From NCBI GenBank assembly GCA_963920705.1, contig OY987230.1:20237320-20301319 (forward strand): a stretch of DNA of 64,000 nucleotides. The letters run 5' to 3'. The DNA is from Odiellus spinosus. Its lineage: Eukaryota; Arthropoda; Arachnida; Opiliones; Phalangiidae. Under the pieces are notes generated by a model. That model made no database searches. It was not told the DNA's origin and saw only the letters and a program-made list of their open reading frames with translations. A program made the position numbers and the translations under genes. Position 1 is the first letter of the stretch. Each line of letters starts with the position of its first letter. Of this stretch, positions 1-12,659 are shown one piece after another.

Positions 1-56
1 ACCCCAGCATCGTATTGTTACGGGCTGATCATCGTGTTTAATGCAATGATTAGAAA

Positions 57-3000
57 CTAAAATTTAATTATCTCACCATTTTCAATCTCGGCCAAAGTTT
101 TTTGTAAAAGTTCGAATCTAATTTGTAAGGTTTCTTTTTCTTCTTTAGTATCTTCGAGATTACGAAGGGCACTTTGATATTTTCTTCTCCATTCTTCTTG
201 CTCCCTTTCCAAAGCGTGAGCTTTTTGAATTAAATCCTCAAGAGCCGATTGAACCAAATCAACGTCCAATTCCGAAACAGCGGTTAGAGCCCAGCTTGAT
301 CCCGTCACTACGAGTCTAGCTGGTGACGCGCTTTTTGATCTACTATCTCCTCTTCTCGGACTGGATCCTTTACTACTTTTGCTATCAGTATTATTGGTTT
401 CTGTATGTCTCGAGGGGGAACTTTGTCGAGAATAAAAAGGGGTCGATGTAGCCCATCTTCCTCCTTCCATCCCGATACCTAAAGTTTGTCTTAAGGCATT
501 TTGTAAAGAGACATACTTCGATTCAATCTCTTGTTTATTTAATTCAGATCGAGAATAATTCTTTTCCATAGCGAAAACTCTTCCTTCGGCGCTTCGAAGA
601 CGAAGAGTTAATTCGTGTAGTTGTTCGTTACAATGAGAAAGGCTTTTTTCTAAACCATTCTTTTGTTCTTCCAGTCGTCGTTCCGCCGAGAAACTTTGTT
701 CCAAGGCAGCTTTATGAGTCTCTTGTTGAAGTCTCATTCGATGTTCGAGATCAGTCACTTTACGTTGAATATTAACCAACTCTTTCCTCAGAGTTTCTCT
801 ATTGGCTTCAGACTCCAGTAACTAAGCAGAACAGATTTTAAAGGGATGAAGAAGTTCAGGAAAGTTTCGAATTATAAATTTAAGGAAGAATAGTCACACT
901 GCGCATCTCAATGGATCTCAAACCCCTTTCTCAACGGATTACTTATTAAGAGTGTTATAAAAGCTAAAAACTTACACTTTGTTTGATAGAGGTAGCTTCC
1001 TTTCTAAGTTCCATTTCTCGTTGTTCAGCTTGTTTTTGTAGTTCTTTTTGATTTGATACGTCCTCGTCTTTCACGGATAAATCATTCTTGAAAGCCATAA
1101 GCTGCCTGTGATTTAGTTGTAGATCTCTTTTTAGCTCCATCCTCGATTGTTCAACATCACGCAAAGTTTTTTTCAACTCGTTACATTCGGCTGTCAGACT
1201 TGATAAATTTTCTTGAGAGTCTGAAAGAAAAAATATCTAATTTAAAACTATCTGTTAATTTGACTTTTCTACAAAACTTTTACTTGTTAAAGTTTGTTTC
1301 AAATGATCGATAGTTTTGTTAAGTTCGATTTTATTGGCTTCATAATCTTTAATCTTAATTCTCAATTCTTGACATTCTGAAGATAAGTTTTCGCGCTCCA
1401 ATTTTTCCTCTAATAACCATTTTTCACTAACCAAGTTTTCGCTCCTGATGGACTCGTGTTGAATAGTCACTAGGAGGGAATAATATGTTTGGATATGTTA
1501 TATGATCCAATGCAATAATTTCACTACCATTCTTGTGAGTGGCGCCACCAACACTGAATTCCAGGCTCCAAGTGGAGCAGTTCTACAGTATTAACTAGCT
1601 TGCACCTCAACCCACTTCATCAATTTAATTGTTAATAACCTTAATAAACGTTGTTACTATTAAACAGTGCAGTTACTCCTAGCATATAAGAACACAGAAG
1701 AATGGCGAAGGATATGGGATTTTGGTCTCACGTTAACCAGGTTAATTTCACGGTTTGTTTACCCATTCTGGAACAAGAATGACTGAGAGAGCCGGCCTCA
1801 GGAGCTCTCTTTCAGTCAGTGTTGGTGGCACCACCTACATGAATGGTGGTGCCATCCATGGATTATTTTGTGTGAGAAATTTAACGCACATTCTTTATTT
1901 TGCCTTTCGGCTTGCGAAAGAAGTAGCTTCAATTCGTCCCTCGTTTCCTCTAAATGAACAATTTGACTTTTCAAAGTTACGTTGTTTTGGGCAAATGAAT
2001 CTCGCTGAGTTTGCAACTCGATCAGTTGGTTACGAAGATCTTTAAGCTCTTTATTGTAGGAAAATCTTTAAATAAAAAAAATTAAGAAAAATTTATAAAA
2101 CTATTAATCTAAAGTGACAAAAACGTACAACGCATTTTCTAACTCCATTTTGGCACTTTCAAGTTGAGATCTAATTTCATTTTGAAGACTTCTTTCTCGT
2201 TCGATGACGTCTTGAGTTTTCTTTCGCTCTTGTTTTACTTCTTCCTCTTTTTCGTTCAAATCTTTCTTTAAAGTAGCTAATTTTTGTTCGAAAACGTTGT
2301 ATTCTTTCGTGGACAAAGATTCAATTTGTTTCTTTTCCAGTTCCAATTTCGTAATACGATCTTCGAGAGTATTCAGCGTGTTTTTGGCTTCCTTTCGAGT
2401 ATATTCTAATTCCTTATCACAATTTTTGATCGTTTCCTCCAGTTTTTCTTCCCAAACGAGTTGAGAATGATTTTGTTCCGATCGTAAATGATTTTCTATT
2501 TCTATCTTTTCCATTTCCAACTTTTCTACCTCAATTTTTCGTTTGACTTCCTCTTGTTTCAAACTTTTTTTGAACTCGTCTTGAAGTTCATTAACCTTTT
2601 GCCCTAAAAGTTCTTTTGTTTTTGCATGAAGAGCCAAATCAATTTCTCGTTGTTTTCTACTTTCGCTTAATTGATCCGTTAACGATTCTTCTTTGATGGT
2701 AAGTTCGCTTATTTCATGTTCCAATTCGTCTATTTTTGATTGTACCGTAGCCAGAGTTTGATTGCTCATGTAGAGCGCAGTTTCTAGCCTTTCTTTCTCC
2801 CCTCGCAAAGAATTGATCGTATCCAAGCACTCCTTCATCTCGCTTTCCAAAGATCGGTAACGCACTTCGAGATCAGCTTTCTCCATGACCAAGGCTTCTT
2901 TATCTCTTTCTAAGCGTTGACCCGATTCCTTTAAAGTCGTTACGTCTTTTTTAATCTCGACCAGTTCTTCCGTGACTTTGTCTTTTTGATGATTCGCCAT

Positions 3001-6000
3001 AGTTAATAAAACTTCCAACTCTTCTTTCAATCTAAGTAGTTTGTTATTTTCGTTTTCCAATTGTTGACGTAAAACGTCCGATTGGTCTTGGGCTTCTTTC
3101 AAATTAACTATTTTGGAGTTTTGTTCAATTTCTCGCTGTTCCAAACTGTTGATTTTTGCTTTAAGTTTATGTTTTTCTCGTTCCGATTCCACTTTTTCTC
3201 TATTAAGTTGGGTTTTCTCCTCTTTAAGCTATAAAAAATATGCATTATTGGTTAAACTTTGGATATTGGTTAAAATAAGATATTGAGAAAAACACTATTA
3301 CTAGCATTAAAAAGCGGTTATTATTACCTTATTTATATTAGTCAAGTTTTCAACCTTTTCTCTGCTCAAAAAATCAATCTCATTCTTCATAGTTTGAAGA
3401 TTTTCATTCAGAGAATCATTTTCTTCCTTAAAAATTCGATTTTCCGAACGGAGTTGACGACTAGAGTTTTCAAAATCTTCTATCTTTTTCTCTTTTGGTT
3501 TCAATTTCATTTAAACGGGAATTAAAAAGTCAAGTTTTGATCTTTTTAACGAATTAGGTAGAAAAACTCACCAAATTCTATTTTTTCTTTAAAAATCAAA
3601 TCTCTTTCAAATGAAATACGATTCAGAGAATTAGTCAGGCTACGAATTTCGCTATTTTGCTTCATTCCTTCATCATTAAGTTTCGATATTTGTTGATTAC
3701 TAAAAATAATTAAGTAGAAACTTTGAATAAAACCTTTCGAAATTTTAACGAAATTCTCTGAGGAATAGAATCCTTTTCGCTATATCTGTATTTTGTTATA
3801 ATTCCTAGTATTAAGTTATAAAGAAAAAGGTAACTGTTTAAGTGCGTCCTCGAAAAATAGGCCTATATCTAAATGGATATAACAAACTAAAAGTAAAAAT
3901 GTTACGTTATAAGACATGATATTAGTTTATAACCTATTTTTTCAGGTAGAACTAAAGTATTATTTGGCGGGAAAGTCCGAAATTTTTGTTATAATGAAAT
4001 TTTATTGAGAATATTTATCAACTAAATTTACAAACCATCTTCCAAGTTCGTCCTCCAAATGTTTCTCTTGAAATTTCAACGTATCTCTTTCTGAAAGAAC
4101 CATTTCTAATTTCTCCTGATTATCGCGTAGTTTGAGGTACAATCGATCATTCTCCGCGTTTAGAGTTTCAACTTGTTCATTCAATATTTGTCTCGTATGT
4201 TCTAACAGACTGCGTTCGCTCCCAGTTTCGTCCAAAGCCGATCGAATTCTATCTTTATCACGCATAGAATTTTGTATTTCTTGAACGCTGCGATAAAAGA
4301 TAAATAAATATTTCCGGCCACAATTATTAATTTAAGAAGAGTTGTTAAACTTTAAACTAACACTAGTTCGATACGAGACGATAGTTGGGTATTTTGTCTT
4401 TGAGCGTTACGTTTCTCTTCTTCACATTCTTCTAAATATTTTTTGTGCGCTTTGATTTGTTCTTGAGTTGTTGCTAATTTCGTTCGAAGTTCCTTCATGA
4501 AAAATTAAGTAAGTAATTTAAAATTACAGAAACAAAAGTGATCGAGGAAATACTTCGAGTTGAATTCTCTTCTTGCTCAAAGACGCAGTAATGGCTGTCA
4601 AAGTTGATTCTCCCAATGATGATAAATTAAATAACGATTCGGTTGTTCTTGGCACTATCGCGTTACTGAAATTTCAACATTGAAAATAACTTGTTTCAAG
4701 AGTCTAGTATGCCTTTAATAACTTAAAAGTCAAAATAAAGCGTAACTTACCCGGGATTTGCAGATTCCGAGGTAACGGAACCAGAAATTAAATGTCTGAG
4801 TTGATGAGTATGAAGTTGATCAGAATCATCGACGATAAGTTGGGCAATCGATCTAAGAATTCCTGTCAAATATCCTAGATCTTGTTTAAGTCTCATAGTA
4901 TTTGTATTTTCAATCGGTTCCGATCTCGATCCTTCCAAAGTTTCCACAGTTTTATTCAAAGCGACAATAACTTTATCTTTTTCTTCAATTATAGATTTTT
5001 TACGATCATTTTGCAAACTTAAATCTCGAATCCTGCGATGGAACATTATATACATTAGATTGTAACATCGTTAATTAGCTAATTTCTAATTACTTTTCAA
5101 CAAGCTCATCCTTTTCTACATTAAATTTATGTTTTAAATTTGAATTTTCTTGAGTTTTTCTTTGAATTTCCCAAGTTGCGGGATCGGTAACCTAAAAACG
5201 ATTATTTTTAAATACTTTGGATCGTGTATTACTTGAAATTGGAATGAAATTTAGAAACCTGTAAAGGGGCGTTTGTGTATAAAGTAAAACAAGCGTTAGT
5301 GGCATTGTGCGTAGTTTGTCGTAAATGGGATCGAAGAGAACCTAAATCTCTTTCAGTCGCGGTACGAAGCTCTGAGAAATCTTGCCTAAACTGCATAACG
5401 TGATGCCATAACGTCAATAACTGATGATGCTCTTTAGTAAAATATTCGTTGAAAGATTGCTCCTCCTCCCTCCATTGATTTTCTTTCTCGTCTAATTCCT
5501 GACGCGTTTTTTGCCATTCGCGAGTCAATCTGTGAATGTCTGAGGTTAAAACTTGATTGGCGTTTGTCGCCACTTCCAACTGTTCTCTTAGAATCGAATT
5601 AACTTCCAATAATGATTTTGATCTAAGGAAAAAACTAATCAAGTTTAAATTAAAAATAATTTACGTTTTAAATTACCTATTTCTTTCCTCGACTAATTGA
5701 ACCGTAATATTATCATAATCGCTTCCAAATACATTAGAAGGAGAAGCATCTTTTTCATCTTCAGTTCCTGCCATTTTGATCTCTAAGCGTCTTTCCTCGT
5801 GCTCTTTTTCAATCGCACTACACTTTTCTCGATATTCTTCAACCTAAATGACGTACCAATTAAGAGCTAAAGAAATTCATTAAAGGGATACCAGACACTG
5901 ATAACGTGTCATTTTTTTAATACATTTGGACTTAAAATACGTGTAAAAACAATATCAAAACTAGCAACAAAGGTTTCGCGGTAATTTAGCTAATTATCCA

Positions 6001-8713
6001 AGTCGCGAATTAGAGCTAAACCAAAATCCAGTTCAAAGAACTTTTAAAATGGAAAAATTGTTGAGAAAATAGAGTTGCTGATGGCAATGAATATCGTATA
6101 AAAATGACGTGTGAGCCAATTAGACTCCAAAGCGTGCGCTATTTTTCACAAACATCTCTTTCAGTTCAAATATGAACTGGCAAAATAGACCGGAAATTTC
6201 TTACGAACTGAATTTCGTAACTTTGATAATTAACATGAAATTACAACAAAACCTTAGTTGCGAGTTTAATATATAACTGGTTTTCCCTGACCATCATCTT
6301 AAAATTTTCACTGATCAATTTAACTTGGTTTAGTAGAATCTTACTTAACCTTAATAATTGCACTACAATAAAAAAATCATGTCTAAATTTTGACAAAAAC
6401 AAAATATTTTAGGAATTTTTCTGATTTTGTTGGAGCTATTCTCTGACCCATTCTTTCATTTCCCTAAATTTCCCTGGTTCTAATGTTTTCCCTAGAGTGT
6501 ATGAGCTCTCAGCTCTGTACAAAGCCAATCAAAAATATAAAAGTAGCCATGAAAATTAAGTTATTGTTGAGCAATCCTAAAAAAATTTAGTTTTGAAAGA
6601 TTTATTTTTATAGCGATAATGAAAAAAACTAAAATTTCATAAAAGTTATTAAAATTCACCAAAAGTTTCTTGTTAATTTACCCTAAAAAGCTCTTTAATT
6701 AATTCTGACACTTGTAATTATTCAGAAAATGGAAATAGGCTTAGCAACTTTATTAATTAGTGTAAATTAAGGTGAAACCTAATAAAAAACACACTTACTC
6801 ATCTTCATTATCCCTTTAAGTCAAATTTAACACGTTATTTCAAAAGCAGATAAAATATTATGAATAGTCAAAGCAAGGTTGCATGCATAAGGGAAGAGTA
6901 TTTTAAAGGCATTATTTCATCAATTGGCATCAGCACCTCACTTTTCTCAGAAAAGTTTTCTGAAGAAATTTTATAGTCTACAATTTTCTAGCTTGAAATT
7001 GATTTAGGCTTAGCGAGTCTAGTTTGGGACTTTGATGATTAACAGTAAATTAAAGTCCCACGAAACCTTGGGTTAGATTTGATATGGTTTTTAAACATAT
7101 TTTAACAGTATATCAAACAAAAATAACTTGATATCATAGTCTAGTATGCCTTAAAATGAAGTTAGGCTTAGTGAGTCTAGTTCTCGATAATTAACTGCAA
7201 ATTACATTAAATTTGTTGCGAGTTTTGATAAGGTTTTTAAAGCATATTTTAACATTTCCAATTGATTACAATAACTTACAACCCTTTAAGACTCTTTTTA
7301 ACTAATGGCATGACAAATTCAAATTAAATTAGTATATAGATTAAATCGCAAATTTAAAATAAATGTATCCATGTCTGATTGGTTATCTTATTATTTAAGA
7401 TTAATTTTATAATTAAAGATACGTTTGTCAGTTGAATTATAGACTTTGGTCCATTTTTGATTAATTTACAAGCAAGGAATCACGGCATAAAAAATTTACT
7501 TTCACACTCCCTTTAAAAATTAATCTTCTTGAACATAAGCATCCCAACACCTACCTTAAACTGCCGATTTGAGATCTCAGAGTTCCAAATTTGAACTCTA
7601 TCTCGTACACTCAACGTGTAAAAGTATTCCATCAGATTTGGAACTCATGACACCGGAGTTTGACTGACTTTTCGCGACTTAAAGCTAACGTTAGAGGCAA
7701 AGAAACAAATCTAATAATTTTAATGATTCTACGTAGCAAGGGAAGTCATAACCCCAACCCTGTTTCAGTTTAATACTTTAGAGAAAGGAGAGAAGGGGTC
7801 GCAACTTAATCTGTTATTTTTTCCCATCTCTCCCTTTGGTTGGAGTTTGGTTCCCATGGTGATGAGAGAAGCAACACATCTTGAATAGTAGGAGGGCATT
7901 TCAAAAAAGGGAAATTGTAATTTGGGTGCTACTATTATTAGGGTACTACTATAATTTTGATAGATTGAGCCTTTCAGAACTATTTCTTTCATATTTCTTA
8001 GGACTAAAAAGAATTGGGTCAAGGAAAAACTATATACACATAAATAAAATATGATCTAAAATAATAAAATACCAGAGGTATAATCCTGATAAACCAATTT
8101 AAAAATGAAGGCCTAAATATATGGCCCCAGATATCATCTTACAATCGCAATTCTAAGACATACTTTTCGATTTTGTACATTTTATTCTGTTTTTCAGGTC
8201 AAAACAGATAGCATTTTATCGAGAGCAATCACTCCTTTTAAAATTTCTGATTATAATATAACCTGGGCTGATTTTTGGGTAAACATTTAATGGAAATTTG
8301 GTCTTAAGTAAGAAACTTTTCGCTTACCTTTTCTTGTAAGCCTTGAATGACTTTAGCTTGTTTGTTTTGTTCTTGGTGACAGTGAGATAAACGGTCTCGA
8401 CAATGACTTAACTCGTCAACCAACTCGTTTTTCCATTCGATTTTGTGACGATTCAGTTCGAGTTGGTAATTGTCATCAGACTCCAGCTCATCAACTTGTA
8501 ATTGTAGGACTTCTTCCAACTGACAGAAACCAAACAAGCCAAGTATATAACAACTTGACAAAAAAGCTAGAGCAGACCAGCAGTGGGCAAGATTACTCAC
8601 CCTTTTGCTGAGAAGTTGATACTTGATACCAATTTCATTCTTTTCCACCTGACTAGACTCGAATAAAACCAGTATACGTCTTAGTTCTTCCTTTAGTACA
8701 TCGTTTTCTTCCT
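57..8713 (-). CDS. Rootletin-like coiled-coil protein (ciliary rootlet), 5' end missing
   Basis: Rootletin (CROCC; Drosophila Root) polymerises into the rootlet anchoring basal bodies and links centrioles. Multi-exon minus-strand gene. Exons, all approximate: 57-823 (stop at 57), 978-1222, 1265-1469, 1890-2066, 2129-3229, 3328-3500, 3572-3701, 4035-4287, 4365-4487, 4554-4665, 4751-5033, 5091-5191, 5260-5622, 5676-5844, 8326-8520 and 8600-8713. Almost the whole product is heptad-type coiled coil rich in Glu, Lys, Gln and Leu. The family-diagnostic piece is near 5340-5420: LLTLWHHVMQFRQDFSEL followed by ATERDL, which matches the rootletin LLxLWRxV...FxxxxSAT(D/E)RDL signature. The last exon carries a Ser/Arg/Pro-rich stretch (SPSRHTETN...SASPARL) typical of rootletin C-termini, then a final coiled coil ending at residues EIIKF. 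No initiator Met was found in the 8.6-8.7 kb exon, so an N-terminal exon lies upstream or is lost. The family call is firm; exon edges are less so. Confidence 0.8.
1525..1849. mobile_element. MITE-like inverted-repeat element in a rootletin intron
   Basis: Imperfect terminal inverted repeats of about 30 bp at 1529-1558 and 1816-1848 share the core GCCACCAACACTGA and a preceding ACCATTC motif. They bound about 325 bp with no coding potential. The element sits within about 40 bp of the inferred splice donor of the 1890-2066 rootletin exon, so the intron was probably enlarged by its insertion. No clear target-site duplication could be read. The superfamily is not identified. Confidence 0.55.
5845..8325 (-). 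other. 2.5-kb rootletin intron with degenerate dispersed repeats
   Basis: This is the largest intron of the rootletin model. It has no convincing exon. Three related stretches of roughly 60 bp (about 6205-6270, 7005-7080 and 7150-7235) share GATAATTAAC followed by a repeat of AAATTACA and a downstream GTTGCGAGTTT; the latter two also share GGCTTAG(C/T)GAGTCTAGTT. Similar words recur inverted near 48480-48780 and at 13087. This looks like the remains of an old dispersed repeat family. Confidence 0.45.
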
Positions 8714-10596
8714 ATTAAGAGTTAATTTATTTAGAGGTTTTAACTCCAATAGCAGCTTCAGCTTCAAAAACTAGGCCTAAGCCTTGGTAATTCAAGTACC
8801 GATCTCATGCATGATGCATCATTCTTTTTTGATTATTATCGCTAATACTAGAAAATTTCTTCATTAAGAAAATAATCATTGGAGTTACTATACTTTGTAA
8901 AACTCAGTGTTATTCGACATTTCGGCAAATTAAAGAAGCTCCAAAATGATTAAAGCAAAATCAAACTTCATTGTTTCAGCGCGTCTCTTGATTTGCCTAG
9001 AGCAGACGACTCTATAAGCTAACACTTGCCAGTGGCGGAAATAAGGATTTTTCATATTAATGTTACAATGAATTTATTCATATCACCAGAAGTAAAGAAA
9101 AGTTCCCAAGTGAAGTCACGCTTAAGTGAGTGTGACGTTTTCAAAACTGGGTATGTTCCTTTAAATATCAAAATCCAGGAACCCTTTGAAATTAGAATTT
9201 GATTAATTGCGCTCTCCATCAGGGGAAAGATAATAGTCTCGGACCAGTACCCCTGTCCCCCTCCCTCCTCTGTGAGACAAATTTTTAGCATGGTTTGATA
9301 AATATTAACCAAAACTTTCTAAAAAGTTTATTTCATATATTTAAAGCATAATTAAGCTATAGTTTCTTTAATTTTGTACATGACAAGGGGCACAATTGAT
9401 TTATTCTCGCTTACTTATGTCAAATCAAAATATCACTTTTCAATTTTTTATTATAGTTTTTTTTTTATTTCTTATATGGTTTTTAATCAATTTTTGTAGA
9501 TTTCGTTTCATAGTTGAAGAAACTATTCATCAATTAAAGTAGCTCAACTGGAAAAATACTCATCTAAAATATGATAGCCACGATTTTTCGATTAATACTT
9601 CTTGGGTTTTGAATTACCAGATAATTACGTTTATGTAAGATAAACGCGAAATATTTTTGGTATATGGATCCTCTGACGTACTCAATACCAAGAAGATACT
9701 TATTTTCCAAGAACAAAATATAACCGAAAAATAACTAATTTTAATTGATTATTATATTAACAAATTTTGAAATTATTACGTGTGTGAATTGCTATAATTT
9801 TGTTTTCAAATTTACGCCATTCTTCACAAATAAAAAGGGCAAGCCTCAAAAATCTCATTGCATCCATTTTCGAAATTAAATACTATCTTTAGAAAAATTT
9901 GCGTTCAAACTTTTACCAAAATATCGAAATCTTTGTTACTCCACTTAATTGAAGAAATCCAACAAAATTCTATACTTGGTGCAAGGAATATTCATATTTT
10001 TTGCTTGGTGTTTAGTCCTATGGAGTTTAACATATGTTAAACTCCATAGGATAATATAGACTTTTGTTGGATTTCTGGCATCTTATGACATCATTGACGT
10101 GATTTCACGTGTTCGCAAATTAGTTTCACATCAAATTGAGTGGAATAAAACAGACTTCGATATTTTGAAAAAGTATAAACTTTGTTGGAATGAATTATTA
10201 ATTCTTTCTGAAAACTTTAACTTAATACGCGCGATACATTTAATAGATTTGGGCCTCTTTGGTCTAGATTTGAAGCTCACTGAGAGCGCAATATAAATGT
10301 AAAATTACGCAAAAATATATTTCTTCGGAAGACTTCCCCTTTAATAGCTAATAAAGAGAGGAGAAACGTTTATAAAACGAAGATAACCCAGATGAGTCTG
10401 GAAAATATATAATCCCCTTAATCTTGACATTCAATATCCAAATTTCCCAGGAAATTCGGGACGTCGACAGATTATTGCCTAGAAAGGTCCCATTTAATTT
10501 GGCCCCGATGATAAACCGCCTAGGAAAAAACCTTTATAAAGACGAACCAGCTTCGTCATCTCGTCGCAGAAAGATCATCTTCTTTCCCGAACAAAG
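8714..10596. other. Intergenic stretch between rootletin and the SOD-like gene
   Basis: AT-rich sequence of 1.9 kb with no exon I can support. It may hold the missing first exon of rootletin and must hold the promoter of the plus-strand SOD-like gene. Its notable structure is the palindrome listed separately at 9953-10075. Confidence 0.5.
9953..10075. repeat. Fold-back repeat with a perfect 34-bp palindrome
   Basis: 10017-10050 is a perfect palindrome: CCTATGGAGTTTAACAT followed directly by its reverse complement, with no spacer. Outside it, GAAATCCAACAAAA plus TCTATA near 9953-9974 is repeated inverted near 10054-10075. The left half holds about 40 extra bases not present on the right. This is the form of a decayed fold-back or MITE insertion and would be prone to cruciform extrusion. 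Confidence 0.7.
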
Positions 10597-12546
10597 ATGC
10601 TTTCCTCAACAATGTCGAAGAGTTTTCTACTCCTGGGCTTCTGCCTTTTCATCCATGGCGTTCAATCGGGAGTAAAAAGCCCGTATCGCAAAACTGAGGA
10701 CTTGAACGTCAGCGGCGAAAAAGGACCAGGTGACAACAGCGCCGAATACCGGGTCCAGCAGAAGGAAAATATGCAAGTCGTGCAACATACTCTCTCGAAC
10801 TTAACCACCGAATTTCAACAATTTAAATCCAACATGGAACTCAACATTAGACAAATTCAAACTTCCCTCGAACAGAACGGAGCCGCCTGCCGTCATGGTA
10901 AGATTTATCGACATTACGCGGTATCGAAACGATACTAATCTAGCGACCTTCTTGAAGGTCACCATGGCGGAGCTCCACTAGGATCGGATCCTCGTACTCA
11001 TGGACCAGGAAATCAACCGGGAAGTCAATGTGGACGGCCTTTAAACATTCCTCGAAGCTTCATGCGACCACCTAGAGGTAAGACTCTTACATTCAAAACA
11101 CATTTAAATATAATTTAGCCAACTAACCTACGCAACAATTAACTTAAATTGTTTAATTATAGTACGCAACCCCGAAAATTACGATTTTGCCGTATGTAAC
11201 GTCAGACCCACTAGCCAATTTAAAAGCAACGTTACTGGACGCATTCTCATGATGCAAAGAGTAAGACGAATAACTTGTTTTACGCAAGCTTGCTCTAACT
11301 CTTAATTTTCTTAATTACGTTCAGAGAGATTCGCCCACAGTATACATCTCCATCCGAGTTAGTGGATTCGATGTCAGCAGCCACGAAGAGCCCGTCGGTA
11401 GCTTAGTAGAGAAGGATCAAAAAGCTTCGGACCGTCTCGAGGACGTATCCCAAGCTAGGCAAGACTTTTCCGAACAATTATCTCAATTGTCCAAGACAGG
11501 AAAAACGAGCGACAGATTATTAGGTGATATACTGAACAGTTTCAAATATTACCATGTTCGTAGTTAAATTGTTACCAATTAATTGTTTCCTAACAACCCT
11601 AGACAACGGACACCTGCACGGATTAAGAATTCACTCGGTCGCTGATATTTCGAACGGATGCGACGCAACCGGTGACGATTACAACCCCTACAACGCCAGA
11701 CACGGAGGTCCCGATTCGAAAATCAGGCACGTCGGAGATTTGGGAAACATCGAATGCGACGAAGAAGGAGCGACCAATGAGATCATCACCGACGACAAGG
11801 CAACTTTAAGAGGACAGTACAGCATCATCGGCAAACCCCTCGTGGTAAGATTACGTTAAATTACGGTGTTGAAACAACAATAAGTTGCGAAATCACACGA
11901 ATTAAATTATCTTCTTATCTAGATTCACGACAGCGTCGATGACTACAATACTTCACCGAGATTGGAACCCGGTGACCGAATAGCTTGCTGTATCATCGAG
12001 AAGATTCCGTCCAACCTTTTCAACGAATACCAATTCGTCCCTTCTAGACCTCACGGTTCTTCTGCCGATTTCAGACATCGTCCCGGAAATTCCGACATTC
12101 CCAGCGGCGGTCTTGGAGGCGGAAGCACTCACTATCCTTCCCAGGGTCACCACCGGGGTCACGGAAGTCAAGGAACCGGAGTTACAGGATACGGAAACAG
12201 AGGTTCCCAAGGAAGTTCAGGAGGATACGGCAACATAGGTTCCAAAGGAAGTTCAGGAGGATACGGCAATATAGGTTCCCAAGGAGGTTCGGGGTATCAA
12301 GGAGGATACGGAAACAGAGGTCAAGGCGGTCAAGAAGGCTACGGAAATAGAGGTCAAGGCGGTCAAGGAGGCTACGGAAACAGAGTTCAACCAGGTGGTG
12401 GATACGGTCCTCGTGATCACGCCAACGTAGAGGATCACGGCCACGATCATGGAACTGGAACCTCGGGAATAGTTGGAGATGAGGACAGAACCACTCAACG
12501 TCAAGAGTTCTCGAGAGGAAAGAATCCCTACAGCGGAAACGTTTAA
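10597..12546 (+). CDS. Secreted Cu/Zn-SOD-like pseudo-enzyme with coiled coil and Gly-rich tail
   Basis: Six exons (10597-10897, 10958-11077, 11163-11260, 11325-11523, 11603-11844, 11923-12546), all phase-consistent, give about 527 aa. Start: ATG at 10597, with a second Met five codons on; a signal peptide follows (hydrophobic SFLLLGFCLFIHGVQS). Then comes a short Gln/Asn-rich coiled coil (about residues 50-95) and a Cu/Zn superoxide dismutase fold starting at AVCNVRP. The fold is interrupted by a charged insertion of about 50 aa, then resumes at HGLRIHS, HVGDLGN, GKPLVIHD and DRIACC. Against SOD1, copper ligand His46 is Arg and bridging His63 is Asp. His48, His71, His80, Asp83, His120, Arg143 and both disulfide Cys are kept. 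The zinc site is thus largely intact, but the copper site is broken and dismutase activity is unlikely. The C-terminus is about 130 aa of GYGNRGSQG-type repeats then a His-rich stretch. Extracellular structural or metal-binding role is inferred. Confidence 0.85.
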
Positions 12547-12642
12547 TTAGCTCACAAGTCAAACCGTCATTTTGTTTTTAACCTTATTGTAGATCTTTTT
12601 CCTGATTTTAAAAATTATTTTTCGAGGATATCGAAATAGAAA

Positions 12643-12648
12643 AATAAA
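12643..12648 (+). terminator. Polyadenylation signal of the SOD-like gene
   Basis: AATAAA lies about 97 bp after the stop codon of the SOD-like gene, with T-rich sequence following. This is the usual metazoan poly(A) signal position. Confidence 0.6.
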
Positions 12649-12659
12649 GTCTTACGTTT

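Noticed and set aside
11953..12562. Minus-strand frames opposite the last SOD-like exon
   Set aside because: Shadows of the Gly-rich repeat; the plus-strand frame joins in phase to upstream exons and carries the SOD motifs.
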